Positions 18,482 through 27,078 of a DNA stretch of 64,000 nucleotides are shown piece after piece. Source of the DNA: Aminivibrio pyruvatiphilus. Its GTDB lineage: Bacteria; Synergistota; Synergistia; Synergistales; Aminobacteriaceae. A program made the translations under genes and the position numbers. Each line of letters opens with the position of its first letter. The stretch's first letter is position 1. The stretch lies in contig NZ_SORI01000003.1 in NCBI RefSeq assembly GCF_004366815.1, positions 62,001-126,000 on the forward strand. The letters are read 5' to 3'. The notes beneath the pieces were generated by a model. The model saw only the letters and a list, made by a program, of their open reading frames with translations. It ran no database searches and was not told the DNA's origin.

Positions 18482-19562
18482 CCGGCGGACATCCGAGCAG
18501 GACGACCAGCTCCTGGCCCTCATGGGGCTCGGAGCCCAGTCGGGGAAGAAAAGCCACTACCCGGAGCTGAAGCGGCGGCTCGCCGAGCTTGAACGGGTCC
18601 AGGCACTGCTGGACAGGGCCCAGGACGCTATCTTCGTGGTCTCCCTTCCCGATGAAACCGTGGAGTACAGGAACGAATCCGCCCTTGGTCTCCGCGGCGG
18701 CTTCGGGCGGAGAGAACAGCGTCCCCTGGAGGACTTCCTCAAGGGACCCGACGGGAGAGGACTCACCATCAGGTCATGTTTTCCCGACCCCGGGGAGGGG
18801 GAGGACCGTATGATCCTTCCCCTGCTGACCGAGAAGGGCGTCCGGCGGTTCGAGGCTTCCTTCATGGCGGCGGAGACGGAAGGCCGCCTCTCCGGGGTAC
18901 TCATCCTCAGGGACCAGGAGGACAGGATCCGCACGGAGGCCCGGCTCGCCGAATCCCTGCGGCAGGTGGAGCAGGCCCGGATGCGGACCGTCCATCTCAC
19001 CGCCACCCTCGTGGAGATCAAGGACTCCTACACGGGCAAGAACCAGCGCCAGGCCGCGGGCCTCGCCCACGCCATCGGCACGGCTCTCGGAATGACGGGA
19101 GACCCCCTGGAAAACCTGGTAACGGCCACACTCCTCCACGACGTGGGGATGATGGCCATTCCCGCGGAAATTCTCTGCATTCCGGGACCTCTCCGTCCTG
19201 TGGACCGCCGGCTGATGCAGGAACACGCCTCCATAGGATGCGACATTCTGAAGAAACAGGGATTCCCGCCGGAGATCCACCTCACGGTGCTCCACCACCA
19301 TGAACGCATGGACGGCAGCGGCTATCCGAAGGGCCTGAAGGGAGAGGAAATCCCTTTCGGGGCCCGGATCGCCGGCATTGCCGACGTGACGGAGGCCATG
19401 CTGAGCCACAGGCCCTACCGCCCCGCCTGGCCCCTGGAAAAGGTGCTGGAGGAACTCTCGGGAAAAAAAGGGGTCCTTTATGACCCGGAAGCGGCTGAAA
19501 CCTGCATAAAACTGCTTGAAGGAGGGTACACCCTCGACGACGAGTGGTTTTACAAAAGGTAA
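18471..19562 (+). CDS. HD-GYP domain protein with N-terminal PAS-like region
   Basis: 363 aa. Residues about 30-150 look like a degenerate PAS-type sensor (a VQALLDRAQDAIFVVSLPDETV start is typical). A short linker helix follows, then an HD-GYP domain with LLHDVGMMAIP, EHASIGCDIL, LHHHERMDGSGYPKG and ARIAGIADVTEAM. HD, the HHE pair and GYP are present, so it could hydrolyse cyclic di-GMP. The Lys usually after HDxG is Met here, which may affect activity. No signal peptide or membrane segment is seen, so it is cytoplasmic. ATG at 18471 has GAGGGA at 10 nt and lies inside the ErcA-like gene (11-bp overlap), implying coupled translation. Confidence 0.85.
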   Translation: MPTDRRTSEQDDQLLALMGLGAQSGKKSHYPELKRRLAELERVQALLDRAQDAIFVVSLPDETVEYRNESALGLRGGFGRREQRPLEDFLKGPDGRGLTIRSCFPDPGEGEDRMILPLLTEKGVRRFEASFMAAETEGRLSGVLILRDQEDRIRTEARLAESLRQVEQARMRTVHLTATLVEIKDSYTGKNQRQAAGLAHAIGTALGMTGDPLENLVTATLLHDVGMMAIPAEILCIPGPLRPVDRRLMQEHASIGCDILKKQGFPPEIHLTVLHHHERMDGSGYPKGLKGEEIPFGARIAGIADVTEAMLSHRPYRPAWPLEKVLEELSGKKGVLYDPEAAETCIKLLEGGYTLDDEWFYKR

Positions 19563-19594
19563 AAAATTCCGGGGGCCCTTAAGGGCCCCCGGAA
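19561..19594 (-). terminator. Terminator after the STAS gene
   Basis: TTCCGGGGGCCC (19567-19578) and GGGCCCCCGGAA (19583-19594) form a perfect 12-bp stem. On the minus strand it is followed by TTTTTT, so it ends the MCP-STAS transcript. It also sits right at the convergent end of the HD-GYP gene and may stop that transcript less efficiently. Confidence 0.85.
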
Positions 19595-19598
19595 CGCA

Positions 19599-19907
19599 TT
19601 ACTGGTGGGACACGTTGAACACGAGATCAAGGCGGGTGAGCCGGAACAGTTCCTCCACCATCCCCCGAAGGCCTGTGATGACCATCTTTCCGCCCTTCTG
19701 GAGGCATCTCTTGTGAATGGAGATCAGGACCCCCAGCCCGGAGCTGTCCACGTATTCCAGGCCCGAAAGGTCGATGGTCAGGTGGATTATCCCTTCTTCA
19801 AGAAGCCCTATGAGCTGCTCCCTCACGGACGCCGAATCCTCGACGTACATGCTGCCGCCCAGGCGTACCCGCGCCCCGGCGCCGCTTTTGCTAATATCCA
19901 CTTTCAT
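19599..19907 (-). CDS. STAS-domain protein (anti-sigma factor antagonist type)
   Basis: 102 aa, a single STAS domain. It has the central LSGLEYVDSSGLGVLISIHKR block; the first or second Ser of DSSG is the usual phosphorylation site in SpoIIAA/RsbV-like proteins. ATG at 19907 follows AAGGAGGATGCGCC. It lies 45 bp after the chemoreceptor gene, so the two are probably co-transcribed. It could be a partner-switch component controlled by a serine kinase/phosphatase; the SpoIIE-type phosphatase at 33.2-34.4 kb is a possible but unproven partner. Confidence 0.88.
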   Translation of the reverse strand: MKVDISKSGAGARVRLGGSMYVEDSASVREQLIGLLEEGIIHLTIDLSGLEYVDSSGLGVLISIHKRCLQKGGKMVITGLRGMVEELFRLTRLDLVFNVSHQ

Positions 19908-19952
19908 GGCGCATCCTCCTTCTCCATGGACAAACTTCGGAAAGCAAGCCAA

Positions 19953-22088
19953 TTATACGACAGCGGGCTTATTTGACAAAACCCCGCCGTCCTTTTCAAT
20001 TTTGAAGCGCTCCGTCATGCGCCGCATGTCCTCGGAGGTCTCGCTGACCTCCTGGGCGCTCGTGGCCACGGTCTCCATGGCAGCCGCCGTCTCCTCCATG
20101 GAGGCCGCGAGGGTCTGCACATGGTCGTCTGTGAGCTCCATGACGCTGGCGGTGGTGTCGATGAGGGAAATCACCTTGTCGGACTTGGCCACCTCCTCGT
20201 CGGTGGTGGAAATGATTTTCCTGATGTCCTCCACGGAACTCCTGATGGCTTTGCCGATCCGTTCCAGGGACTCCCCGGCCACATGGGCGATGGACACGCC
20301 TTCCTCGACGCCCTGCCGGCTTTTCTGCATGGACGCCACGGCGGACCTGGTCCCGTCGAGGATCCTGGCCACCAGTTCAGCTACCTCCCTGGCTCCCTGC
20401 TGGGACTGCTCCGCCAGTTTCCGGACCTCCTCGGCCACCACGGCGAACCCCCTGCCGGCCTCCCCTGCCCGGGCCGCCTCAATGGCGGCGTTGAGGGCGA
20501 GAAGGTTGGTCTGGTCGGCGAGGCCGGTGATGGTGTCTCCCACCACGCCGATCCGGGCGGAAAAGGTATCGAGCTGCGACAGAAGCTGTTCCGTTTCTTC
20601 CACGGAAAGCTTGATGTTCTCCATGCGCTCCACGGTCTGGGCCACGGTTTTCCGACCCTCCTCGGCCGCGCCTGACATCTCGCCGGAATTTTTGTCGGCG
20701 CTCGCCGCGAGGCTCTGGGCGATCTGGATGAGGCTGCTCATCTCGAGCATGACCTTGGAGGCCTCAACTGAGTTTTCCCGGCCCCTCCTGGTCTGCTCGG
20801 CCAGTTGGGCGTTGCCCTCGGCCACCTCGTTGGTGGTGCTGGTCACCTCTTCGGTGGAGGCCGCCGTCTCTTCGGAGAGGGCTGACAGGTGGATCGACTT
20901 TTCCTTCAGCTCCCGGACCATCTCCCGCTGCCCCCGGACCATGTCCGCCAGGGAGTCCGCCATGAGCCCCAGTTCGTCCCGCGAGACGATGTGAAAATCC
21001 TCCCGCTCGATGGACAGATCCCCTTCCTTCGCCATCCCGGCGAGGACGGTCACCCTGTTCAGGGGGCGGGTGAGGCTCCTGGTCATGGCGAAAGCGATGA
21101 CTGCTCCGAGAATCACTGCGGCCACCGTAGACACGAGAATGACGGAAATGGTGGAAGCAAGGCTGGTCACGGCGTGATCGGCAATTTTCTGGGAATTCGC
21201 CGCCCCGGTCTGCACCACCTGGTCGGCGAGGGCAAGAATGGCCCTTCCCGTCTCGACCCTCCGGGCGTTGATTTCGTCGAGTCTTCTCCAGGCAGCCAGG
21301 ATCTCCGCCATCACGGACCGGTAGTCCGCCCCGGCGTGTTCCACCGCCTCGAGCTGTTCGATATTCACCCGCTGGAAGGTCATGGCCTTCAGGCGCTCCA
21401 GAATCGATCCCATCTCATCGAAGTACCGCAGCCCCTCTTCCAGGAGCACGGGGTTCCTCTGGGCCTGCCCCCTGTAGTTGGCGACGCGGACCAGGTTCCC
21501 CAGGTCGATGACGGCGTTGCCGAGAACAATCTTCTGCAGCCGCTCCGAAAGTTCCGACGGCAGGGTGCTCTCGCCGAACTCCTTTTCGAGGGTCTGCTCC
21601 TGGGACTGAAGGTACCGCTCGGCGTTCTCGAAGAATGCTTTTTCGCCGTCAGTGGCCCTGCTCCTGAGGGCATTCATGGTCTCCACGGTCTTCTCGGTAT
21701 CGTCCATGAGCTTCACGTACTCGTCCAGGCCTGCCAGGGCTTTGGCGGCGTCCGCCCTGAGAGTCACCAGGGCAGGGTACTTCTCAGCGAGGGCAGCCGC
21801 CTCCCCCAGGGCTGTCCGGGAACTTTCAGCGGCCCGGCGACCTGCTTCGAGGAAGGTCCGGTCGTAGGTGTAGCCATAGCCCCGTATTTCATACATGAGA
21901 TCCTGAACGGTGCTCTGAACCCTGTTGGCCGCCACCATTTCCGGTACGTACTCGTCGGCGAGGGAACGGGCTTCACGGCTCACTTCCCCCATGTTGAGCC
22001 AGCTCAGCGCCCCCACCCCCGAAAATATGAGCAGCAGTACGCCGAAAGCAAGGGCAAGCTTCGCCCCAATCCTGAAGTTCCTGAACAT
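19953..22088 (-). CDS. Methyl-accepting chemotaxis protein
   Basis: 711 aa. TM1 is at about 9-31 ([18 protein letters not shown]) and TM2 at about 310-335 ([20 protein letters not shown]). The roughly 275-residue periplasmic region between them is all helical by composition, of the four-helix or bimodular (HBM) type, and not a Cache fold. A HAMP domain follows, then a cytoplasmic signalling domain with the conserved tip [20 protein letters not shown] and [10 protein letters not shown]. It should relay ligand binding to CheA/CheW at the inner membrane. No che genes lie in this window. It leads a two-gene unit with the STAS gene. Confidence 0.93.
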   Translation of the reverse strand: MFRNFRIGAKLALAFGVLLLIFSGVGALSWLNMGEVSREARSLADEYVPEMVAANRVQSTVQDLMYEIRGYGYTYDRTFLEAGRRAAESSRTALGEAAALAEKYPALVTLRADAAKALAGLDEYVKLMDDTEKTVETMNALRSRATDGEKAFFENAERYLQSQEQTLEKEFGESTLPSELSERLQKIVLGNAVIDLGNLVRVANYRGQAQRNPVLLEEGLRYFDEMGSILERLKAMTFQRVNIEQLEAVEHAGADYRSVMAEILAAWRRLDEINARRVETGRAILALADQVVQTGAANSQKIADHAVTSLASTISVILVSTVAAVILGAVIAFAMTRSLTRPLNRVTVLAGMAKEGDLSIEREDFHIVSRDELGLMADSLADMVRGQREMVRELKEKSIHLSALSEETAASTEEVTSTTNEVAEGNAQLAEQTRRGRENSVEASKVMLEMSSLIQIAQSLAASADKNSGEMSGAAEEGRKTVAQTVERMENIKLSVEETEQLLSQLDTFSARIGVVGDTITGLADQTNLLALNAAIEAARAGEAGRGFAVVAEEVRKLAEQSQQGAREVAELVARILDGTRSAVASMQKSRQGVEEGVSIAHVAGESLERIGKAIRSSVEDIRKIISTTDEEVAKSDKVISLIDTTASVMELTDDHVQTLAASMEETAAAMETVATSAQEVSETSEDMRRMTERFKIEKDGGVLSNKPAVV

Positions 22089-22206
22089 TCTTCCACCTCT
22101 CTCCTCTTGAGAATAAGATCAAAAAAACATTCTTTCAGGGCGGCCATCCCGCCGCGGGGAACACGGCGCCCCGGCGTACGGGAAGAGACCCCGTTTTTTC
22201 CTGCGG

Positions 22207-22632
22207 TTACATCACCGTGACCGGATCTCCTCTTCTCACTTCTCCGCCCCTGCCCACCCGAAGAAAGTACCCCGCCGCGGGCAGAAGGCACCAGCCCCGG
22301 TAATCGTAGCTGTGGGGCTCCCCCGGTTTTTTGCCTTTCTCGATGACTTCCAGAAGCACAGAATCCCCCGCCTTGAGAACCGCTCCCACGGGCAGCTCTT
22401 CGGGGAGCCCTTCCACCACCAGGTTCTCAGCGAGGGATCCAGGTGGAAAGGCAAAACCGGCCTCTTCTTCCGCCTTCCGGATATCCTCGGCCCGAAGAAG
22501 GCTCACTTCCCGTTCCGTGACGCCTCTGTGGGAGTCCCCTTCGATACCGCCGGGAAAGAACCGGGCACGTTCCACTTCCGTCTTCGGCTGCTGCCGTTCC
22601 GTGCTCACGCAAATGGCCGTCACTGAAGCCAT
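22207..22632 (-). CDS. MOSC-domain protein
   Basis: 141 aa. It has the small stand-alone MOSC pattern: GIEGDSHRG (compare the GxxGDRH-type motif), REVSLLRAEDIRKAE, LAENLVVEGLP, and LKAGDSVLLEVIEKGKKP. MOSC proteins carry sulfur to or from molybdenum cofactor and related substrates, and small ones often sit in Moco gene sets. The molybdenum hydroxylase at 29-32 kb makes that link plausible, though unproven. ATG at 22632 was chosen; an in-frame GTG three codons earlier is an alternative. Confidence 0.8.
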   Translation of the reverse strand: MASVTAICVSTERQQPKTEVERARFFPGGIEGDSHRGVTEREVSLLRAEDIRKAEEEAGFAFPPGSLAENLVVEGLPEELPVGAVLKAGDSVLLEVIEKGKKPGEPHSYDYRGWCLLPAAGYFLRVGRGGEVRRGDPVTVM

Positions 22633-22694
22633 GATTCCCACACCCCCCGCTTGTTCGTTATAAAAAAGAACCAGTTCATAATACGATAGAATAC

Positions 22695-22722
22695 AAAAAA
22701 AGGCGAGGCCCGGAGGCCCCGC
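22695..22722 (-). terminator. Terminator after codA
   Basis: GCGAGGCC (22703-22710) pairs with GGCCCCGC (22715-22722) with one wobble. Seven U follow on the minus strand. Confidence 0.8.
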
Positions 22723-22761
22723 ACTTCACTTTCAGCAGGCATCGGCGGTGTACCGTGTTCT

Positions 22762-24096
22762 TCAGGCCATCCTCGGCAGAAGCACCGGATGGGCTTCCTC
22801 TTCCTCTCCGGCACCTCTGCAGGAGGCGGAAAAATCGACGTGCCGCTTCCTCCCGCCCCAGCTCAGAGTCCGCTGAGCCGGCACCGTTTCGGCGATCACA
22901 GAGCCGTTCCGTACCGACCAGAGACACTCGCTCTGGAGCCGTATGGCCTCGAACCGGTCCGGGGCGTCGAGGACCAGGAGGTTCGCGGGCTTCCCCTGCT
23001 CGATGCCGTAGCGCTCCTCCACGTTCATGGTCCGGGCGGAATTGACGGTGATCATGTCGAAGAGGCGGAATATCTGGTCGTACCCGCTCATGTGGGCCGT
23101 GTGGAGCAGCAGGTTGGCGGCGGCGAGCATGGATCCCTTTCCCATGGGGTACCATGGGTCCATGATGGAATCATGGCCGATGCAGACGTTCACCCCCGCC
23201 GCATCCAGTTCGTCCACCCGGGTGTGCCCCCTGCGCCGGGGATAGCCGTCTGTGCGGTTCTGGAGCACCGAGTTGTCGAAGGGAAGGGTGATGAAATTCA
23301 TCTTCGCCCGCCGGAAAATGCCCATGAGCTTCAGGGCGTAGTCGTTGTTGTAATTATGCATGGCCGTGGTATGGCTCGCCGTCGTGCGGGGACCCATGCC
23401 GGAGGCGATGGCGCATTTTGCCATGACCTCTGCAAACCGGGACTGGTCGTCCCCCGTCTCGTCGCAGTGAATGTCCACGAGCCGGCCGTACTTTTCCGCC
23501 AGATCGAAGGCCAGCTCCACGGACCGGACGCCGTCCTCCCGGGTCAGCTCGTTGTGGGGAATGGCACCGACGCAGTCGCACCCCATCTCCACTGCGCGGC
23601 GAAGATTCCGTTCGCCGTCGGGTATGGTGTAGATGCCGTCCTGGGGAAAGGCCACCACCTGGATTTCGGCAACCTCCCGCATTTCGTCCTTCAGTTCCAG
23701 CAGGGCTTCCACGGTAACCAGGGACGGGTCGGTGGTGTCGGCGTGGGTCCGGATGAACTGCACGCCGTTGGCCGCCTCCCAGAGGACGGCTTCCCTGGCG
23801 TTCCGGAGAATCTCCTCTTTCGTGACGCCCGGCCGGCGCTCGCCCCAGATGGCAATGCCCTCGAGGAGGGTGCCCGAGGCGTTGTACCGGGGCGATCCCA
23901 CTGTGAGGACCGCGTCGAGGTGGAGGTGGGGGTCCGCGAAAGGAGGAGTCACCAGCCTGCCGCCCGCGTCGATCTCCCGGACCGCGCCGCAGTCCAGCCG
24001 CCTTTCCACGGCGGCGAACATTCCCCCGCTGATGCCGATGTCCGCTATTTCTCCGTCTGCAAGCCGTGCCCGGCGAATAATCAGGTCCATGGCCAT
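22762..24096 (-). CDS. codA: Cytosine deaminase
   Basis: 444 aa. It aligns by eye along most of its length with E. coli CodA: PPFADPHLHLD (metal His57 and His59), FPQDG, HCDETGDDQSR (His210, catalytic Glu213), TASHTTAMH (His242) and IGHDSIMDPWYP (metal Asp309). It deaminates cytosine (or a related pyrimidine or isoguanine) to the oxo base and ammonia in the cytoplasm. ATG at 24096 has a GGAGAGAGGGG site; a second ATG two codons later is possible. It has a good promoter at 24131-24159 and is divergent from a nucleobase-type ABC importer, which fits a salvage role. Confidence 0.9.
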   Translation of the reverse strand: MAMDLIIRRARLADGEIADIGISGGMFAAVERRLDCGAVREIDAGGRLVTPPFADPHLHLDAVLTVGSPRYNASGTLLEGIAIWGERRPGVTKEEILRNAREAVLWEAANGVQFIRTHADTTDPSLVTVEALLELKDEMREVAEIQVVAFPQDGIYTIPDGERNLRRAVEMGCDCVGAIPHNELTREDGVRSVELAFDLAEKYGRLVDIHCDETGDDQSRFAEVMAKCAIASGMGPRTTASHTTAMHNYNNDYALKLMGIFRRAKMNFITLPFDNSVLQNRTDGYPRRRGHTRVDELDAAGVNVCIGHDSIMDPWYPMGKGSMLAAANLLLHTAHMSGYDQIFRLFDMITVNSARTMNVEERYGIEQGKPANLLVLDAPDRFEAIRLQSECLWSVRNGSVIAETVPAQRTLSWGGRKRHVDFSASCRGAGEEEEAHPVLLPRMA

Positions 24097-24130
24097 TTCC
24101 CCTCTCTCCTTTTAATGCTACCGGTTGCAC

Positions 24131-24159
24131 ATTTTAACACGAGGACTGCCCGGTGTCCA
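24131..24159 (-). promoter_or_regulatory. codA promoter
   Basis: On the minus strand TGGACA (24154-24159) and TAAAAT (24131-24136) are 17 bp apart, each one mismatch from consensus, and lie about 35 bp before the codA ATG. Confidence 0.6.
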
Positions 24160-24200
24160 TGGCTGACAAAAAATTCCGGAATTCTCGTTACATATCACCA

Positions 24201-24229
24201 TTGACACGGGCTGAAGGCAACCGTTTAAT
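24201..24229 (+). promoter_or_regulatory. Promoter of the BMP-type importer operon
   Basis: TTGACA (24201-24206, consensus) and TTTAAT (24224-24229) are separated by 17 bp. A second, weaker candidate is TTGCCG at 24246 with TAAGAT at 24269, also 17 bp apart. Both point rightward to the importer. Confidence 0.6.
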
Positions 24230-24236
24230 GATGTGA

Positions 24237-24417
24237 ATAGGCATTTTGCCGGTACATTTCTGATAAAATAAGATACTGCCCTTATCCTGCACCGGAACAT
24301 ACGGGGAGGTGAGCCGGAAAAGTCAGTCCACCGGGAAAGGGTGCGTCCGAACGGCAGTTTGGGGAAGCGTCCGCGGCATCTGCGGCCGCTGTTACCGAGA
24401 CCAGGGAGGTGTATCTT
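24237..24417 (+). other. Long 5' leader of the importer operon
   Basis: About 180 nt separate the predicted transcription start from the TTG start codon, with no gene seen. The stretch 24290-24410 is rich in short complementary G/C blocks (for example CGGCATCTGCGG-type pairing near 24374) and ends in the GGGAGG site. A structured leader or riboswitch is possible. I could not match it to purine, cobalamin, TPP or Moco consensus motifs. Confidence 0.35.
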
Positions 24418-25410
24418 TTGAGGAAAAGCGTATTGGCGTTGTTGATGATATTCGTCCTGCTCCTCGCCGGAACCGCTTCGGCGGAGGCCAAGGACTACAA
24501 GGACTTCAAGCTGGCCGCCGTCTTCCAGACGGCCATCGAGGAGCCCTGGGACGGGGCGATCCACCAGGCCTGTCTCCTGCTGCAGAAGGAACTGGGCTTC
24601 ACCTATGAATTCACCGAAAAAGTGGGAGCTGCCGACTTTGAAAGGGTCCTCAGGGAATACGCCGAGAGAGGCTTCGACCTCATCGTGGGAGACGCCTTCC
24701 TCGCCGGAGAGGAACCTTCCCGCCGCATAGCGAAGGACTATCCCGAAGTCGCTTTCGCCTTCGGGTCCGAGTTCACCTTCCAGGAACCAAACTACTCCGT
24801 GTTCGACAACTGGATTCATGAACCCTCATACCTCTGCGGCATCATCGCGGGCCGCATGACTAAAACCAACACCCTCGGAATCGTCGCAGCCATCCCCATC
24901 GCGGAAGTCAACCGTCTCGTCCACGCCTTCAAACAGGGCGCCCTTTCGGTCAATCCGGCCGTCAAGGTGAAGGTCGCCTACATCGGGAGCTGGTTCGATC
25001 CCCCCAAGGCCAAGGAAGCCACCCTCGCCCAGATCGAGGCGGGAGCCGACCTTATTTTCGCCGAACGGTTCGGCGTGTTCGAGGCCGCCAAGGAGAAGGG
25101 CGTCCTCGCCTTCGGCAACATGATGGACCAGCACGCCCTCGCGCCCGAGGTGGTCATCACCGGACCGGTGTGGAATATGGAACCCACCGTCCGCCACTCC
25201 ATCGACGCCGTGAGAAACAAGGAATGGAAGGCCGAAGACCTGAGAGAATGGTCCATGATGGCCCGGGGCGGCGCATATCTCGCTCCCTTCCACGAGTTCC
25301 AGCAGAAGCTTCCTCCCGAAGTGATCAAGGAAGTCCGGGAGCTGGAAGCGAAGATCATGAACGGCCAGTTCACCGTGCCCGTCGTCGAGACCGAGCTCAA
25401 GACGGACTGA
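24418..25410 (+). CDS. BMP-family ABC transporter substrate-binding protein
   Basis: 330 aa with a signal peptide (RKSVLALLMIFVLLLAGTASA). No lipobox Cys is present, so it is a secreted soluble protein or held by other means. The BMP/PnrA fold is indicated by KLAAVFQTAIEEPWDGAIHQA, the middle block YPEVAFAFGSEF, EPSYLCGIIAGRMTKTNTLG and GADLIFAERFG. It should bind nucleosides or nucleobases in the periplasm. TTG at 24418 is preceded by GGGAGG at 8-9 nt, a better fit than the GTG at 24409. It is followed by an intercistronic terminator, then the ATPase and two permeases. Confidence 0.9.
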   Translation: MRKSVLALLMIFVLLLAGTASAEAKDYKDFKLAAVFQTAIEEPWDGAIHQACLLLQKELGFTYEFTEKVGAADFERVLREYAERGFDLIVGDAFLAGEEPSRRIAKDYPEVAFAFGSEFTFQEPNYSVFDNWIHEPSYLCGIIAGRMTKTNTLGIVAAIPIAEVNRLVHAFKQGALSVNPAVKVKVAYIGSWFDPPKAKEATLAQIEAGADLIFAERFGVFEAAKEKGVLAFGNMMDQHALAPEVVITGPVWNMEPTVRHSIDAVRNKEWKAEDLREWSMMARGGAYLAPFHEFQQKLPPEVIKEVRELEAKIMNGQFTVPVVETELKTD

Positions 25411-25421
25411 TTGCCGCTCCG

Positions 25422-25448
25422 GGGGCGGGCCCTCCTGCCCGCCCCTTT
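25422..25448 (+). terminator. Intercistronic terminator/attenuator after the BMP gene
   Basis: GGGGCGGGC (25422-25430) and GCCCGCCCC (25437-25445) form a perfect 9-bp stem followed by TTTCGTCTTT. It probably gives more binding-protein than ATPase message. Confidence 0.7.
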
Positions 25449-25503
25449 CGTCTTTATCCATCATTCTCAATGTATTCGCAGCTACCCGAAAGGGGTGGAT
25501 ACC

Positions 25504-27078
25504 ATGCCCGCTGACAGGCTTGCCATGAGCGCCGGACCCGGGGAAGTGCCGGCCTCCGGGCACACCGACCCTCCCTGCGTCGTGGAAATGCTCTCCATTA
25601 CCAAGACATTCCTCGACGTCACGGCGAACAGGGACGTGAACTTTTCGCTCAGGGAAGGGGAAATCTGCGCTCTTCTCGGCGAGAACGGCGCAGGGAAGAC
25701 CACGCTCATGAACATTCTCTTCGGCTATTACGCCGCCGACAGCGGAGAAATCCGCATCGGGGGCGAGAAAGTCTCCTTTTCGTCCCCCAGGGACGCCATC
25801 GCCTGCCGCATCGGCATGGTCCACCAGCACTTCACCCTGGTGCCGTCCCAGACCGTGCTTGAAAACGTGGTGGTGGGAAGCGGCGGAGGGAGATTCTTCC
25901 TCGATCTTTCCGGGGCGAGAAAAAAACTGCTCGCCCTTCAGGACCGCTTCGGACTCCACGTGGACCCCGACGCCCCGGTGTGGACCCTCCCCATCGGCGG
26001 ACAGCAGAAGGTGGAGATCCTGAAGGCCCTCTACAGGGACGCCCGCATCCTGATCCTCGACGAACCCACGGCGGTGCTCGCACCCCTGGAAACCAGGGAG
26101 CTTTTCGCGACCCTCCGCACCCTCGCAGCGGAGGGCTGCTCCATCATCTTCATCTCCCACAAGCTCTACGAGGTCATGGAGATCGCCGACCGGGTGGTGG
26201 TGCTCACAAAGGGAGTCCTCACCGCCGAAAGGAAGGTCTCCGAGACCACCGAGAGGGAGCTGGCCAGCCTCATGGTGGGCCGGGAACTCGCGGAGAAGAA
26301 GCGTCCCCCCCGGGGAACCCCGGGAAGCCCCCTTCTGGTCGTCCGGGGGCTGACGGTGAAGAACGACAGGAATCTCGAGGCAGTGAACGATCTCTCCCTG
26401 GACATCCGCTCAGGAGAGATCCTGGGCATGGCCGGCGTTTCCGGCAACGGGCAGAGAGAGCTCGCGGAAGCCCTGTTCGGCCTGCGCAAACCCGTGTCGG
26501 GCACCATCTCCGTGGACGGCGGAACCCTTCCCCCGGGCAGGCCGAAAGCCTCGGTGAACAGCGGCATGGGGAGGATTCCCGAGGACAGGATGACCACCGG
26601 TCTCCTCCTTGAGCTTTCCGTGGAGGAAAACCTCGTCCTGGAGAACCACGGCGAATTCCGCTCCATGGGCATGCTGGACCACGGCGCCATAGGGCGGCAC
26701 GCCGACCGGCTCATCTCCGAGTTCAGCATCAGGACCGACGGCAGGGCGGCAAAAGCCCGGACCCTTTCGGGAGGAAACCTCCAGAAGATCATCCTGGCAA
26801 GGGAACTTTCCGCGTCGCCGAAAGTGGTGGTGGCTGCCCAGCCCACCAGGGGGCTCGACGTGGGCGCCATCGAATACGTCCACTGGCGGATCCTGGATGC
26901 CAGGGCAAGCGGCGCAGCCATTCTTCTCATCTCCGAGGATCTCGACGAAATATTCCAGCTCAGCGACCGGATCGCCGTCATGTTCGAAGGCCGCATCATG
27001 GGCATCGCCGACGGCGGCTCAGCGTCCAGGGAGCGGATCGGACTCTGGATGAGCGGGGTGAACGAACCATGCGCATGA
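25504..27078 (+). CDS. Nucleoside-type ABC transporter ATPase (two-domain)
   Basis: 524 aa with two tandem nucleotide-binding domains. The first has Walker A GENGAGKTT near residue 65, signature LPIGGQQKVEILKAL and Walker B ILILDEPTAVLAP. The second has the degenerate P-loop GVSGNGQREL, signature LSGGNLQKIILAREL and AAQPTRGLD instead of the normal Walker B Asp-Glu. This is the standard architecture of BMP-linked nucleoside importers such as NupO/YufO. ATG at 25504 has AAGGGGTGG before it. It overlaps the next permease by 10 bp. Confidence 0.92.
   Translation: MPADRLAMSAGPGEVPASGHTDPPCVVEMLSITKTFLDVTANRDVNFSLREGEICALLGENGAGKTTLMNILFGYYAADSGEIRIGGEKVSFSSPRDAIACRIGMVHQHFTLVPSQTVLENVVVGSGGGRFFLDLSGARKKLLALQDRFGLHVDPDAPVWTLPIGGQQKVEILKALYRDARILILDEPTAVLAPLETRELFATLRTLAAEGCSIIFISHKLYEVMEIADRVVVLTKGVLTAERKVSETTERELASLMVGRELAEKKRPPRGTPGSPLLVVRGLTVKNDRNLEAVNDLSLDIRSGEILGMAGVSGNGQRELAEALFGLRKPVSGTISVDGGTLPPGRPKASVNSGMGRIPEDRMTTGLLLELSVEENLVLENHGEFRSMGMLDHGAIGRHADRLISEFSIRTDGRAAKARTLSGGNLQKIILARELSASPKVVVAAQPTRGLDVGAIEYVHWRILDARASGAAILLISEDLDEIFQLSDRIAVMFEGRIMGIADGGSASRERIGLWMSGVNEPCA

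Noticed and set aside
24237-24417. Purine, cobalamin, TPP or Moco riboswitch in the importer leader
   Set aside because: I looked for the core sequence motifs of each and found no convincing match; it is kept only as an unassigned leader.
27004-27078. Frameshift between the ATPase and first permease
   Set aside because: The 10-bp overlap is normal for this operon type and both reading frames are intact with family-length products.
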